A model generated the notes under the pieces. The model was not told where the DNA came from. It saw nothing but the letters and a program-made list of their open reading frames with translations, and made no database searches. Source: Algoriphagus zhangzhouensis (GTDB taxonomy: Bacteria; Bacteroidota; Bacteroidia; Cytophagales; Cyclobacteriaceae). Taken from it: a DNA stretch of 64,000 nucleotides. Position numbers and translations under genes: made by a program. Shown here piece by piece: positions 44,833 to 54,147 of this stretch; the first letter of the stretch is position 1; the number at the start of each line of letters is the position of its first letter. Location of the stretch: NCBI RefSeq assembly GCF_900148515.1, contig NZ_FRXN01000004.1, positions 1-64,000 on the forward strand, given 5' to 3'.

Positions 44833-46104
44833 ATGCTATTAGTAAATCAAATCCGAGAGAACTTCGAGACCGTATTAGCAGGTCTTCAAAAGCGAAATTT
44901 CCCAAATGCTGAATCTATCCTTCAGGAAGTGATCCAGCTAGATGATCAGCGTAAATCGTCCCAAACTCAAAGGGACCAGATTCAGGCTGAATCCAATTCG
45001 ATTTCGAAGCAGATCGGAATGTTGATGAAGGAAGGAAAGAGAGAAGAAGCTGAGCAAGCAAAAGCTAGAACAGCTGAAATCAAATCTCAAATCAAGGAGC
45101 TAGATGAACAAAATTCTCAGGCTGAAGAGTCTTTGAAGGCTTTGTTGTATACAATTCCAAACGTTCCTCACTCTTCTGTTCCAGTTGGAAAAGCTGCGGA
45201 GGATAATGAAGTGGTTTTGGAACATGGAACTATTCCTACTCTTTCTGAGGATAAATTGCCGCATTGGGAATTAATCAAGAAATACGACATCATTGATTTC
45301 GACCTAGGTGTAAAAATCACCGGAGCTGGATTTCCAGTTTATAAAGGTAAAGGAGCCAGACTTCAGAGAGCCTTGATCAATTTCTTCTTGGATGAGGCGA
45401 TTGCTGCCGGCTATTATGAGGTTCAGCCCCCAATCTTGGTCAATGAAGACTCAGGGTATGGAACTGGACAGTTGCCAGATAAAGAAGGGCAAATGTATCA
45501 TGCCACTGCTGACAATTTGTATTTGATTCCAACTGCAGAGGTTCCGATCACCAATCTTTACAGGGATGTAATTCTTTCAGAAGAGGATTTACCTGTTAAG
45601 AATGTGGGCCATACCCCTTGCTTCAGAAGAGAAGCGGGATCTTGGGGTGCACATGTGAGAGGTTTGAATAGATTGCATCAGTTTGATAAAGTAGAAATCG
45701 TTCAGATTACCCATCCTGATAAATCTTATGAGGTGTTGGAAGAAATGAGTCAGCACGTTCAAGGGCTTTTGAAAAAGCTAGAGCTTCCTTACCGAGTATT
45801 GAGATTGTGTGGAGGAGACATGGGCTTTACATCTGCCTTGACTTTTGATATGGAAGTATTCTCTGCTGCTCAGGAAAGATGGTTGGAAGTGAGTTCTGTT
45901 TCTAATTTTGAAACTTATCAATCCAACCGATTGAAGTTGAGATTCAAAGGAGCAGATAAGAAAACTCAATTGGCACACTCACTGAATGGATCTGCTTTGG
46001 CTTTGCCAAGGATTGTTGCTGCGATATTGGAAAACAATCAGACTCCTGATGGAATCAATATGCCGAAAGTGCTTCACCCATATTTGGGCTTTGATAAAAT
46101 TTAA
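44833..46104 (+). CDS. serS: Seryl-tRNA synthetase
   Basis: Class II synthetase, 423 residues. N-terminal coiled-coil tRNA-binding arm (~30-100, rich in Glu/Gln/Lys), then the catalytic core with TAEVPITNLY (motif 1-2 region), CFRREAGSWG (motif 2) and NGSALALPRIVAAILEN (motif 3, with the conserved Arg). Followed by two tandem terminators. Confidence 0.97.
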   Translation: MLLVNQIRENFETVLAGLQKRNFPNAESILQEVIQLDDQRKSSQTQRDQIQAESNSISKQIGMLMKEGKREEAEQAKARTAEIKSQIKELDEQNSQAEESLKALLYTIPNVPHSSVPVGKAAEDNEVVLEHGTIPTLSEDKLPHWELIKKYDIIDFDLGVKITGAGFPVYKGKGARLQRALINFFLDEAIAAGYYEVQPPILVNEDSGYGTGQLPDKEGQMYHATADNLYLIPTAEVPITNLYRDVILSEEDLPVKNVGHTPCFRREAGSWGAHVRGLNRLHQFDKVEIVQITHPDKSYEVLEEMSQHVQGLLKKLELPYRVLRLCGGDMGFTSALTFDMEVFSAAQERWLEVSSVSNFETYQSNRLKLRFKGADKKTQLAHSLNGSALALPRIVAAILENNQTPDGINMPKVLHPYLGFDKI

Positions 46105-46151
46105 GTCTAAAGAATCAAGATACAAGGATCAATATCCATGACGCTTTATTT

Positions 46152-46187
46152 ACCCTTCAAGAGTTTCAAACTCTTGAAGGGTTTTTT
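46152..46187 (+). terminator. serS terminator 1, near-perfect palindrome
   Basis: Arms ACCCTTCAAGAGTTT and AAACTCTTGAAGGGT separated by a single base, followed by TTTTT. 48 bp after the serS stop. Confidence 0.9.
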
Positions 46188-46272
46188 CTGCCTACAGTGG
46201 CAGATTTCTGAAAATGTTTGATATCAGAGGTAGTTTAATGTTCGTGATGCCACCAACATGGGCGTAGATTAG

Positions 46273-46310
46273 CCCTGCAAGAGCTCAGGACTTTTGAAGG
46301 GTTCTTTTTT
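46273..46310 (+). terminator. Second, diverged copy of the terminator
   Basis: Arms CCCTGCAAGAG and CTTTTGAAGGG (one mismatch, one GU pair), followed by TTCTTTTTT. Like terminator 1 it is followed by CTGCCTAC, indicating an old tandem duplication ~120 bp apart. Confidence 0.7.
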
Positions 46311-46556
46311 ATCTGCCTACTGCTTCGGCCAAACACACCATTTCTGATAGCTTTTTCAAATGATCAATAGAATCTTTCAATCATTATTTTTTTCTTCTGC
46401 ACGCAATGGTTTGCGGGTAATTTAAAAAATCAATAAATCTTTAATTTTGAAATTTAATTTTTCAAATAGGTAATGAATGAATTTTTATTCTGAATATTCT
46501 TCTTTTGAAAGTAGGATTCGATAGCTTCTACTTTTTTAAAATCCTATTTCCTGAGC

Positions 46557-46564
46557 TAGCTTTG
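46557..46564 (+). promoter_or_regulatory. Candidate -7 box of the peroxiredoxin operon
   Basis: TAGCTTTG, 31 bp before the ATG at 46596, matches TAnnTTTG. No obvious TTG at -33; expression may need an activator such as OxyR, but no operator was identified. Confidence 0.5.
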
Positions 46565-46595
46565 TTCTATCAAATTTTAATAAAAACAACGAAAC

Positions 46596-47228
46596 ATGGC
46601 ATTAGTCGGAAAAAAAGCTCCAGCGTTTTCTGTAGGAGCAGTAATCAATGGAGAAGAGATCGTAGAAAACTTCAACTTGGAGCAATTCCTAGGTAAGAAG
46701 AACGTCATCCTTTTCTTCTATCCAAAGGATTTTACTTTTGTTTGCCCAACTGAGCTTCACGCTTTCCAATCTAAATTGGCTGAGTTCGAAAAGAGAGATA
46801 CCGTAGTTTTGGGTTGCTCTACTGATACTGAAGAGACTCACCTTGCTTGGTTGATGACTCCAAAAAATGAAGGTGGAATCGAAGGTGTGACTTATACTAT
46901 CTTGGCAGATGCTGCTAAAACTATCTCTTTGAACTATGGTGTTTTGGCTGGTGAATATTCTTTCGACGCTGAAACTCGTCTTTGGTCTTTCGCTGGTGCT
47001 CCTATCGCATTCAGAGGTACTTTCTTGATCGACAAAGAAGGAATCGTACGTCATGAGTCTATCAACGATCTTCCATTGGGAAGAAACATCGACGAATATT
47101 TGAGAATTCTAGATGCACAACTTCACGTAGAGAAGTTTGGCGAAGTATGTCCTGCAAACTGGGAGGAAGGAAAAGAAGCCATGCAAGCTACCAACGAAGG
47201 TGTTGCTAACTACCTATCCAATAATTAA
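46596..47228 (+). CDS. Typical 2-Cys peroxiredoxin (AhpC/Prx1)
   Basis: Reduces hydrogen peroxide and organic peroxides. 210 residues with peroxidatic Cys50 (FTFVCPTE) and resolving Cys185 (EVCPANW). The coding sequence uses preferred codons strongly (few rare codons), suggesting high expression. The thioredoxin gene 8 bp downstream probably supplies the reductant; no ahpF is present. Confidence 0.96.
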   Translation: MALVGKKAPAFSVGAVINGEEIVENFNLEQFLGKKNVILFFYPKDFTFVCPTELHAFQSKLAEFEKRDTVVLGCSTDTEETHLAWLMTPKNEGGIEGVTYTILADAAKTISLNYGVLAGEYSFDAETRLWSFAGAPIAFRGTFLIDKEGIVRHESINDLPLGRNIDEYLRILDAQLHVEKFGEVCPANWEEGKEAMQATNEGVANYLSNN

Positions 47229-47236
47229 TTAGAAAA

Positions 47237-47548
47237 ATGATTGAACTAACTGAAGATACTCTACAGGAGCTAGTGGATTCAAACGATCAAGTGATCGTTC
47301 AATTCTCTGCTGGCTGGTGTGGCAACTGCCGCATTATGAAGCCTAAGTTTAGAAGACTGGCAGGTGAAAACGCAGACAAAGTTTTTGTTATCGTGGACGC
47401 TGAAAAATTCCCTCAGTCTAGAAAATTGGCTCAGGTAAACAACTTGCCAACTTTCGCTTCTTTCAAAGGAGGTCAGTTGGTCAACCAAATTCAAACGAAC
47501 AAAGAGGACCAATTAAAAGCTTTGATCAATGAAGTTGCCAGTAATTAA
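47237..47548 (+). CDS. Thioredoxin-like protein with WCGNC active site
   Basis: 103 residues, cytosolic. Active site Trp27-Cys28-Gly-Asn-Cys31 instead of the usual WCGPC; the central Pro to Asn change is expected to alter the redox potential and substrate use. NLPTFASF carries the cis-Pro. Sits in the peroxiredoxin operon and overlaps the next gene by 20 bp. Confidence 0.92.
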   Translation: MIELTEDTLQELVDSNDQVIVQFSAGWCGNCRIMKPKFRRLAGENADKVFVIVDAEKFPQSRKLAQVNNLPTFASFKGGQLVNQIQTNKEDQLKALINEVASN

Positions 47549-47777
47549 GACCATTCAAAAAACCTGTACTCCTGAGCAGATCGAGACAGCACTAGAGGTA
47601 TTGGAAAATATCTCTGAGGCTCCATCTTTGAAGGAACCAGAAATCGACGTGATTGGAGAATTGATCTCCAACCTATGTGGTGCTTTGGAGGTTCACGAAT
47701 TAGTAGCTGGAGGCATGACTGAAAAGGATGCCGGAAATACTTTCATGAAAAAAGTGTTGGGCTCTATCGATAGATAA
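47529..47777 (+). CDS. DUF6952-type small protein
   Basis: 82 residues, helical, with two cysteines (KTCTPEQIETALEVLENISEAP, NLCGALEVHEL). I recognise this as the Bacteroidota DUF6952 family, function unknown. Translation overlaps the thioredoxin gene by 20 bp, so the two are coupled. Context suggests a role in peroxide or thiol metabolism. Confidence 0.85.
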   Translation: MKLPVIKTIQKTCTPEQIETALEVLENISEAPSLKEPEIDVIGELISNLCGALEVHELVAGGMTEKDAGNTFMKKVLGSIDR

Positions 47778-47811
47778 TAGATATACAATTTGGGTCTAAT
47801 GTTAATTGAGA

Positions 47812-47841
47812 AAAGGAACTCCAATCGGGGTTCCTTTTTTG
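47812..47841 (+). terminator. Terminator of the peroxiredoxin operon
   Basis: Arms AAAGGAACTCC and GGGGTTCCTTT (one GU pair) with an AATC loop, followed by TTTTTT. It also faces the convergent barrel gene ending at 47850. Confidence 0.85.
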
Positions 47842-47849
47842 TTATTCCT

Positions 47850-49058
47850 TTAGAATAGCGAATACCCAATTATAAAATTAAAGGATTGATATTGGGATGA
47901 CCAATTATTATATGTCCCTAAAACATCCCGATTGGTATGGGCTCTTAGTTCAAAGTTGAGTTTGTCTAAATACTTAAAGCCGGCTCCCATTGCAAAGTTT
48001 CCAGCGCTGTGTGTCTCCAATGGTGTAGGTTGTGCTCCATCGAATCTTTCAAATTCTATTAAGGACCCTGAACCAAATTCAATCACATAAGAGAGATTTA
48101 TAAAAAGTTTTGACCTCTCATTAAGAAGAAAATAATGCCTGAACCCAATGGGTAACTCGATTGAAGTGTACTCAATAGAAACAAGATAGTCCTCATTAGT
48201 ATTGACCGTTGTGATATTTTCTTCGGATTTATAATACCGGTATGTAGGCTCCACTATCACACCCCATCTGTTCTTGTCATGAGGTAGGATAAATTCTGCT
48301 TCTAAACCCAATCTAAAATCCATGGATTCCCCAAAGTCAATTTCACCATAAGAAGATTGGGAGTTTTCAATTTTCAAACTGTTAAAGCTGATGCCAGGTC
48401 TTACTGAAAGATGAAATAAATTGGATTCGCGTTTTTTAAAAGTTTCATATTGAGAGTTTGAGCATTGGTTATATTCAATAAAATATTTTCCAAGGCCACT
48501 TTGGGTGTATTCCAATTCCATAGGTGAATTTATGGACACACAAGAAAGGTCGAATGTCAATTGATTTCTAAATTGATTGTTTTCTCCGACGCGTTCATTG
48601 ACTTTGTATTTCTTATAGATCAATTGTTTTGGATCGGCTCCGGATATTGAATAGAAATACCTTTTTACTACTTGGTTTTCATAAGAATAAAGAGTTGCCT
48701 TTCCTTCTACCAATACATTTAAAAACACTTCTTTGGATTGGAAAGAAGGGTTCATGTCCTTAGACATTGCATTTAAACTTGAGCTTGATTCATCTAATTC
48801 AACTGTTGCTTTGATATATTTTAATAAACCATTAATCCCAAATTCTTTAACAGATTCCAGATTTCCGATTTTAATTTCTTGAGATGAAGGGAGTTTGTAT
48901 TCGAATTGGGTTGGATTCTTCTTCCAATCCAAATTTTTTATCTCACACTCAATTCGGTGATCTGATTCATTGATTAGATATCCTTTTTCAAATGCTATTT
49001 GAGAAAAGGATTTACTGTAAAAACAGAGTAAAAATGAAAGGATTAGTAATTTTCTCAT
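47850..49058 (-). CDS. Outer-membrane beta-barrel protein (PorT-like layout)
   Basis: 402 residues, signal peptide ending SFSQ. The N-terminal ~190 residues form a soluble domain (YLINESDHRIECEIKNLDWKKNP...), the rest a barrel (~210-402: LSVRPGISFNSLKIE, MDFRLGLEAEFILP, WGVIVEPTYRYY, YTSIELPIGFRHYF, FNFIIGYSLF ending in Phe). This two-part layout is widespread among uncharacterised Bacteroidota outer-membrane proteins. Function unknown. Confidence 0.8.
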   Translation of the reverse strand: MRKLLILSFLLCFYSKSFSQIAFEKGYLINESDHRIECEIKNLDWKKNPTQFEYKLPSSQEIKIGNLESVKEFGINGLLKYIKATVELDESSSSLNAMSKDMNPSFQSKEVFLNVLVEGKATLYSYENQVVKRYFYSISGADPKQLIYKKYKVNERVGENNQFRNQLTFDLSCVSINSPMELEYTQSGLGKYFIEYNQCSNSQYETFKKRESNLFHLSVRPGISFNSLKIENSQSSYGEIDFGESMDFRLGLEAEFILPHDKNRWGVIVEPTYRYYKSEENITTVNTNEDYLVSIEYTSIELPIGFRHYFLLNERSKLFINLSYVIEFGSGSLIEFERFDGAQPTPLETHSAGNFAMGAGFKYLDKLNFELRAHTNRDVLGTYNNWSSQYQSFNFIIGYSLF

Positions 49059-49102
49059 TAGGGATTTTTAATATAAAATTTATGCTTAAAAAGCAGAGTT
49101 GC

Positions 49103-49990
49103 TTACTCCAAAATTTCACCAACATGTTTCTCAATATTCTGGGAGATTTTGTCCATCGGTAGATCATTGGCATCAAAGCCAAAAGGCTCTTCGATTTCCT
49201 CTGCAATCAATTCCAAACTTGCCAACACATAAAAAATAAAGGCAACAATGGGAACAGCGTAATAACCCAAAGAAAAGGAATAGCCCCAAGGAAGTGTCAA
49301 AATATAGAGCATGATGAATTTTTTGATAAAAGCGCTGTAGCTATAGGGAATGGGCGTATTCAAAATTCTTTCACATGCCCCGCAGATATCGGTGAAACTG
49401 GAAACTTCTCCATTAAGAACAATCAGCTGATCTCCTGAGATTTTTCCTTCAGTATAAAGCAAGTTTACCCGGGCAAAAAGCTGCTTAGCTATCTGGTTAG
49501 GGATGTGTTTGTTGTAATCCATTGCAAACAGTTTCTTTTTTCCATCTTCTGAATCATCCAAGCTGTATTTTGTCTTTTGAGATTGAAGGTGGTCTTTAAG
49601 TGCAAAAGCATACATGGGAATCAATCTTTTGAAAAATGAGCGATTTTCAAGATCTTCTTCGGGGACCATAGCATCAATTTTCAGGGCAAAATTCCGACTG
49701 TTATTGACCAAACTTCCCCAAAGTTTGCGGCCTTCCCACCAGCGGTCATAAGCAGTATTGGTTCTAAAAACCAATAAAAGAGAAATCACAAAACTGAGCA
49801 AGCCATGCATGGCAGGTAGGTTTTTCAGCCAAGAATCTTCCGAAATATGAAGGACTTCCAATTCTAAAATGATTACTCCGACTGAATAGATAACCAAAAA
49901 CAGAATCAAGGGAGCCAATCTAGAAACCGTATCTGACTTCCGGATCAGAAAGAGAAATTGCCAGAGATCTTTGGAATCGTAGGTTTTCAT
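49103..49990 (-). CDS. Bestrophin-family channel protein
   Basis: 295 residues with about four membrane helices and the bestrophin-like segments VFRTNTAYDRWWEGRKLWG, CGACERILNTPIPYSYS and the C-terminal LIAEEIEEPFGFDANDLPMD. Prokaryotic bestrophins are pentameric ion channels (sodium or chloride selective). 19 bp downstream of the DUF808 gene, likely co-transcribed. Confidence 0.93.
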   Translation of the reverse strand: MKTYDSKDLWQFLFLIRKSDTVSRLAPLILFLVIYSVGVIILELEVLHISEDSWLKNLPAMHGLLSFVISLLLVFRTNTAYDRWWEGRKLWGSLVNNSRNFALKIDAMVPEEDLENRSFFKRLIPMYAFALKDHLQSQKTKYSLDDSEDGKKKLFAMDYNKHIPNQIAKQLFARVNLLYTEGKISGDQLIVLNGEVSSFTDICGACERILNTPIPYSYSAFIKKFIMLYILTLPWGYSFSLGYYAVPIVAFIFYVLASLELIAEEIEEPFGFDANDLPMDKISQNIEKHVGEILE

Positions 49991-50009
49991 AAAAGAGGCA
50001 AAAGTTTGT

Positions 50010-50882
50010 TTAGCTTTTCTTTAAAATCTTTTTCACTAAACTCAAAATTCCCAATACAATAAAACCAATCACAATTCCAAAAATGAACTCCTGAATAAAT
50101 GAAGGGATGGACTCCGGTAATAAGTGATGGAAAAAGTCAATCTTGTGTGCGAAAATCCCCCCTGAAACTAAGAATAGGGCGATTGTTCCTATAAATCCCA
50201 ATGCTTTGATCACCATAGGAAGTGCATTGACTAGCAATCGTCCTACTTTGTCCGAAAAGCTATTAGTTTCTTCATTTAGATCAATGAGTTTGTAGCCGAA
50301 TTCATCCATTCTAACAATCAAGGCAACGATTCCATAGACACCTACAGTTGCTAGAATGGCAATAATGGTAACTACGACGATCTGAGTAGTGATCGGAGAG
50401 CCTTCGACAGTTCCCAGTGCGATAATAATGATCTCAACAGAAAGGATAAAATCAGTGACAATAGCGGATTTCACTTTCTCTTTTTCTCGCTTGAGAATTT
50501 CATCCTTGCTCAACTTCTCATCCAAATCAACTTTGGACTCGTGGTGATGTGGAACAAAATACTCGTAGACTTTTTCTGCTCCTTCGTAGGCCAAATAAAG
50601 CCCACCGAGGATTAGAATAATAGTAACTGCAATCGGGACAAAAGCACTGAGTAGAAAGGCGACAGGAAGAATAATCACCTTGTTCAACAATGAACCTTTG
50701 GTAATTGCCCATAAAACAGGAAGCTCTCTGTCTGAAACAAACCCGGATGCTTTTTCGGCATTTACTGCCAAATCATCCCCTAAAATACCGGCAGTCTTTT
50801 TAGCTGCCACTTTACTCATTACTGAGACATCATCCATCAAGGTGGCGATATCATCCAACAGTGCAAATATTCCTGATGCCAT
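50010..50882 (-). CDS. DUF808 (YedI-type) membrane protein
   Basis: 290 residues, ~5 membrane helices. Diagnostic start MASGIFALLDDIATLMDDV and AKKTAGILGDDLAVNAEKASGF, VWAITKGS-like segment LPVLWAITKGSLLNK. Function unknown; family members are conserved inner-membrane proteins. Cotranscribed with a bestrophin gene, which hints at ion handling or membrane stress. Confidence 0.92.
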   Translation of the reverse strand: MASGIFALLDDIATLMDDVSVMSKVAAKKTAGILGDDLAVNAEKASGFVSDRELPVLWAITKGSLLNKVIILPVAFLLSAFVPIAVTIILILGGLYLAYEGAEKVYEYFVPHHHESKVDLDEKLSKDEILKREKEKVKSAIVTDFILSVEIIIIALGTVEGSPITTQIVVVTIIAILATVGVYGIVALIVRMDEFGYKLIDLNEETNSFSDKVGRLLVNALPMVIKALGFIGTIALFLVSGGIFAHKIDFFHHLLPESIPSFIQEFIFGIVIGFIVLGILSLVKKILKKS

Positions 50883-51011
50883 TTCTAAAAGTCAAAATTG
50901 AAATCGAAGGGAAGATACAAGGAACAATCCCTTTGGACAATTTATTTTAAAAATAGGGACAAAGATGAAAGCAGAATCAGATTATATCTATTCAATTCTG
51001 CTTTCAAGTCC

Positions 51012-53459
51012 TTATTTAGATAGGAGATAGGTTCCTCCAGCCTGAGTGGGGAAGTAGAAAATATCTGCTTGGTCACCTGAATTTTCTGCAATTATTTTTC
51101 CTTGAGCATCTTTGATTTTCATACCACTTGGTACAAGGAAACTGCAAGATTTGCCTAGGTTTGAGGTGATTTGGCCTTCCATTATTTTTCCTTTTTCCCA
51201 AGAAAAATCAACCACAAATCCTCCTCTGGCATGCATTCCTTTCATGCTTCCTGATTGCCAATCAGAATCACTGGGTAAAGCAGGCAGAAGTCGAATGGTT
51301 TCCTCATTTCCATGACTTTGGAATAGCATTTCTATAATTCCTACAGTACCTCCGAAGTTTCCATCAATCTGAAACGGGGGATGGGCACAGAAAAGATTGC
51401 TATAGGTTCCTCCTTTTTGCATCACGATTTTTTCACCATCATCTGTGACTGGATCCAGTAGTTTTTTTAGCAAAACCAAAGCATGATCTCCATCACCAAG
51501 TCTTGCCCAGAAATTGATTTTCCAAGCTCTACTCCATCCAGTCCCATCGTCTCCTCTTATAGCCAGCGTTTTTTTAACAGCCTCTGCTAAATCAGGAGTA
51601 TCCCATGGAGTGATTTCATCATAGGGGTGTAGACCATAAAGGTGAGAAACATGTCGATGTTGTGGTTCGGCATCTTCCCAGTCTTCTAGCCATTCATTCA
51701 AATCTCCTTTTGCACCAATTGAATTTGGAGCCAGATTCTTTCTTTTCTCTTTCAAATCTCTTACGAGATCTTGGTCGATTCCCAAGATTTCGGCTGCTTG
51801 AATGGTGTTTCCAAACAATTCTCTCGCAATTTGCATATCGATTGTTGGCCCCATTGCTGTAAAGCCTCTAAATCCGTCAGGCATCAGGTAAGAGTTCTCT
51901 GGTGAATTGGAAGGTGCGGTGACATAATAGCCATGCTTCGGTTCTTTGATCAAGACTGCGGCAAGGAACTCAGATGCTCCTTTCAATACCGGGTAGTATT
52001 CTTTTAGGAAAAGGGTGTCTCCGGTATATCTGAAGTGCTCCCATATATGTTCAGTCAGCCATGCACCGCCAGTCATAGTTGATCCCCAGCTAGCTCCTTC
52101 TCCAGGGGAAGTATACAACCAAGGATTGGAAATCACATGAGCGACCCAGCCTGGAGCATTATAGTACGCTTTTGCAGTTTTTGCTCCGTTTTCCATCAGA
52201 TTATAGGTGAATTTGTGAAGTGGCTCTGCCAGTTCTCCATACCCCATCGGCTCTGCCAACCAATAATTCATTTGTACATTGATATCAATGTGATAGTCCC
52301 CATTCCAAGGAGTTTGATATTCTTGCGCCCAGATTCCTTGAAGATTCGATGGAAGTTCTCCAGGTTGAGAGGATGAGATCAATAGATATTTTCCGTAGTT
52401 GTAATACAAGACTGGTAACTGAGCATCTTTTCCACCTTGAGAATAATTTTTCAGTCTTTCCGGCGTACTCATGGATTGTACAACGGGATTAGAAGTATCC
52501 ATTTTTAGAGAGTTTCGATTGTACCAAGCCTGAAAAGCTTTCAAATGTCTTTCTTTGGCTCCATCTAGTCTGAATGAGTTGATTCTAGATTTGACTTTTT
52601 CAAGTGGATTTCCATCTCTGGATGCAGGATTTTGGAGACTGTAATCAGTAGCTGCAGCAATGATGATAAAGACTTCCGACGATTCAGAAATTTTAATTTG
52701 ATTATCAATTTGGGATAACTGTCCGTTGGATGGTATTACTTGAACCAAACTGGCAAACTTCATCCCTGGAAGGTCTTTATTTGGCAATTGACCTACCATT
52801 TGAAGTCGGTTCCCTTCCTCAATAGTTACTTTGGCATTTTCTTTTCGATCAAGTCCTAGTGAAAAATTCAGCCCATTTGATTTTTCGGAACTCACCCGAA
52901 TAATCATCACTTGGTCTGGAATACTGGAATAGAATTCCTGAGAAATTTTGTTCCCGTTTCTATCCCAATTCACAGTGGCAATTGCCTCCACAAGGTTTAA
53001 TATCCTTGAATATTCCCTCACTTCTGAGAGTGTGTCTTTCCAGGTAATCCATAGATCTCCCAAGGTTTGATAGGCTCCATAATGCTCTTTGGCACCTTTG
53101 GCATTTCCCGAACCAACCCCTTTGCTTACAAAGTTAGCTTGAAGTAGATCCTGAGCCTCTTTATTTTTTCCTTCGAGAAGTAAGTTTTGGATTTGTTCGA
53201 GGTATTGATTGGCGTCCTCCCTGTCAGCATCCTGCATTCCTCCAGACCACAATGACTTTTCATTCAAAATCAGTCTTTCTCGGTTTGGATTGCCAAAAAT
53301 CATGGCTCCTAGACTTCCATTTCCAATCGGTAAAGATTCGGTAAAATTTTTGGCAGGAGTCTTAAAGTAGATAGTGTGATCTTGGGAATATCCAAAGAGA
53401 ACCGGTATAAAATAAAACAGCAAATGTGCTATAAAAGAGATAGATATAGGTTTTTTCAT
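51012..53459 (-). CDS. GH95 alpha-L-fucosidase-like secreted enzyme
   Basis: 815 residues from ATG 53459 with a signal peptide. N-terminal beta domain ([18 protein letters not shown]), (alpha/alpha)6 catalytic domain with [16 protein letters not shown] (two catalytic Asn), [15 protein letters not shown] (acid Glu region) and FQIDGNFGG (catalytic Asp), C-terminal beta domain. The family cleaves alpha-1,2-fucose or alpha-L-galactose residues. Isolated, no SusC/D or regulator gene nearby. It lacks the N-terminal lipobox, so is probably periplasmic. Confidence 0.92.
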   Translation of the reverse strand: MKKPISISFIAHLLFYFIPVLFGYSQDHTIYFKTPAKNFTESLPIGNGSLGAMIFGNPNRERLILNEKSLWSGGMQDADREDANQYLEQIQNLLLEGKNKEAQDLLQANFVSKGVGSGNAKGAKEHYGAYQTLGDLWITWKDTLSEVREYSRILNLVEAIATVNWDRNGNKISQEFYSSIPDQVMIIRVSSEKSNGLNFSLGLDRKENAKVTIEEGNRLQMVGQLPNKDLPGMKFASLVQVIPSNGQLSQIDNQIKISESSEVFIIIAAATDYSLQNPASRDGNPLEKVKSRINSFRLDGAKERHLKAFQAWYNRNSLKMDTSNPVVQSMSTPERLKNYSQGGKDAQLPVLYYNYGKYLLISSSQPGELPSNLQGIWAQEYQTPWNGDYHIDINVQMNYWLAEPMGYGELAEPLHKFTYNLMENGAKTAKAYYNAPGWVAHVISNPWLYTSPGEGASWGSTMTGGAWLTEHIWEHFRYTGDTLFLKEYYPVLKGASEFLAAVLIKEPKHGYYVTAPSNSPENSYLMPDGFRGFTAMGPTIDMQIARELFGNTIQAAEILGIDQDLVRDLKEKRKNLAPNSIGAKGDLNEWLEDWEDAEPQHRHVSHLYGLHPYDEITPWDTPDLAEAVKKTLAIRGDDGTGWSRAWKINFWARLGDGDHALVLLKKLLDPVTDDGEKIVMQKGGTYSNLFCAHPPFQIDGNFGGTVGIIEMLFQSHGNEETIRLLPALPSDSDWQSGSMKGMHARGGFVVDFSWEKGKIMEGQITSNLGKSCSFLVPSGMKIKDAQGKIIAENSGDQADIFYFPTQAGGTYLLSK

Positions 53460-53493
53460 GGGTTTGGATACTAAAATAATAAGGTCCAAGATA

Positions 53494-53501
53494 CAAATCT
53501 A
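53494..53501 (-). promoter_or_regulatory. Candidate -7 box of the GH95 gene
   Basis: TAGATTTG on the minus strand, ~35 bp before the ATG at 53459. The -33 TTG is not clear. Confidence 0.4.
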
Positions 53502-53553
53502 TGAACGACTCAAAAGATGAAATATTAAAAAAGTACAATTATTTTGAAAAAAA

Positions 53554-54147
53554 CTATGGTGTGAGTTTTTGGTGAATGGCCAAAACTTGTGGGATAAGCA
53601 TTTTTGTATCTGTGTTTTTGATCACGAAATCCGCCCTTTCATTTTTTTCCTCATCCGGCATTTGCTGATCAATGATATGATTTACCTGATCTAATGATCT
53701 ATGCGAATCTCTCATCAAAACACGAGAAATACGAATTTTAAGAGGGGAGCTTACATTGATGATAGCATCAAGTTTCTTCTCTCCTCCAGTTTCAAAAATC
53801 AATGCTGCTTCCTTTAGCACATAGGGAGCATTTTGATGAGAAGCCCAGATTTCAAAGTCTTTTCTCACAGCTGGATGCACGAGACTGTTGATCTTGGCTA
53901 CTTTTTCTGTATCGGAAAACACTGTGGAGGCTAGATAGCTTCGATTTAAATTTCCCTCCGAATCATAACTATCAGTACCAAATGCTTCCTGTATTTTTGA
54001 TTTTAATTCTTGATCAAAATTCATGAGCCATTTGGCTCGGTCATCTGCGTAATAAACTGGAATGTGGAGGATTTCAAAAATTTTGGCAACGGTGGATTTT
54101 CCTGAGCCTATTCCCCCGGTCAATCCAACTAATTTTGGACTACTCAT
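53554..54147 (-). CDS. coaE: Dephospho-CoA kinase
   Basis: Last step of CoA synthesis. 197 residues: P-loop TGGIGSGKSTVAKIF, DDRAKWLM, LASTVFSD, HPAVRKDFEIW, VLKEAALIFETGG. Overlaps the ybbR-like gene by 8 bp, at the end of the nusB operon. Confidence 0.96.
   Translation of the reverse strand: MSSPKLVGLTGGIGSGKSTVAKIFEILHIPVYYADDRAKWLMNFDQELKSKIQEAFGTDSYDSEGNLNRSYLASTVFSDTEKVAKINSLVHPAVRKDFEIWASHQNAPYVLKEAALIFETGGEKKLDAIINVSSPLKIRISRVLMRDSHRSLDQVNHIIDQQMPDEEKNERADFVIKNTDTKMLIPQVLAIHQKLTP

Larger units (their letters stand above)
46105..46595. other. 491-bp intergenic region with duplicated terminator module
   Basis: No gene. It contains two similar terminators (annotated), a small hairpin CTGCC/GGCAG at ~46188-46203, an AT-rich ~180-bp stretch and the peroxiredoxin -7 box near its right end. 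No mobile-element or RNA gene signature seen. Confidence 0.6.

Noticed and set aside
46105-46595. Small RNA gene or riboswitch
   Set aside because: The structures present are explained as two terminators and a short hairpin; no known riboswitch core was recognised.
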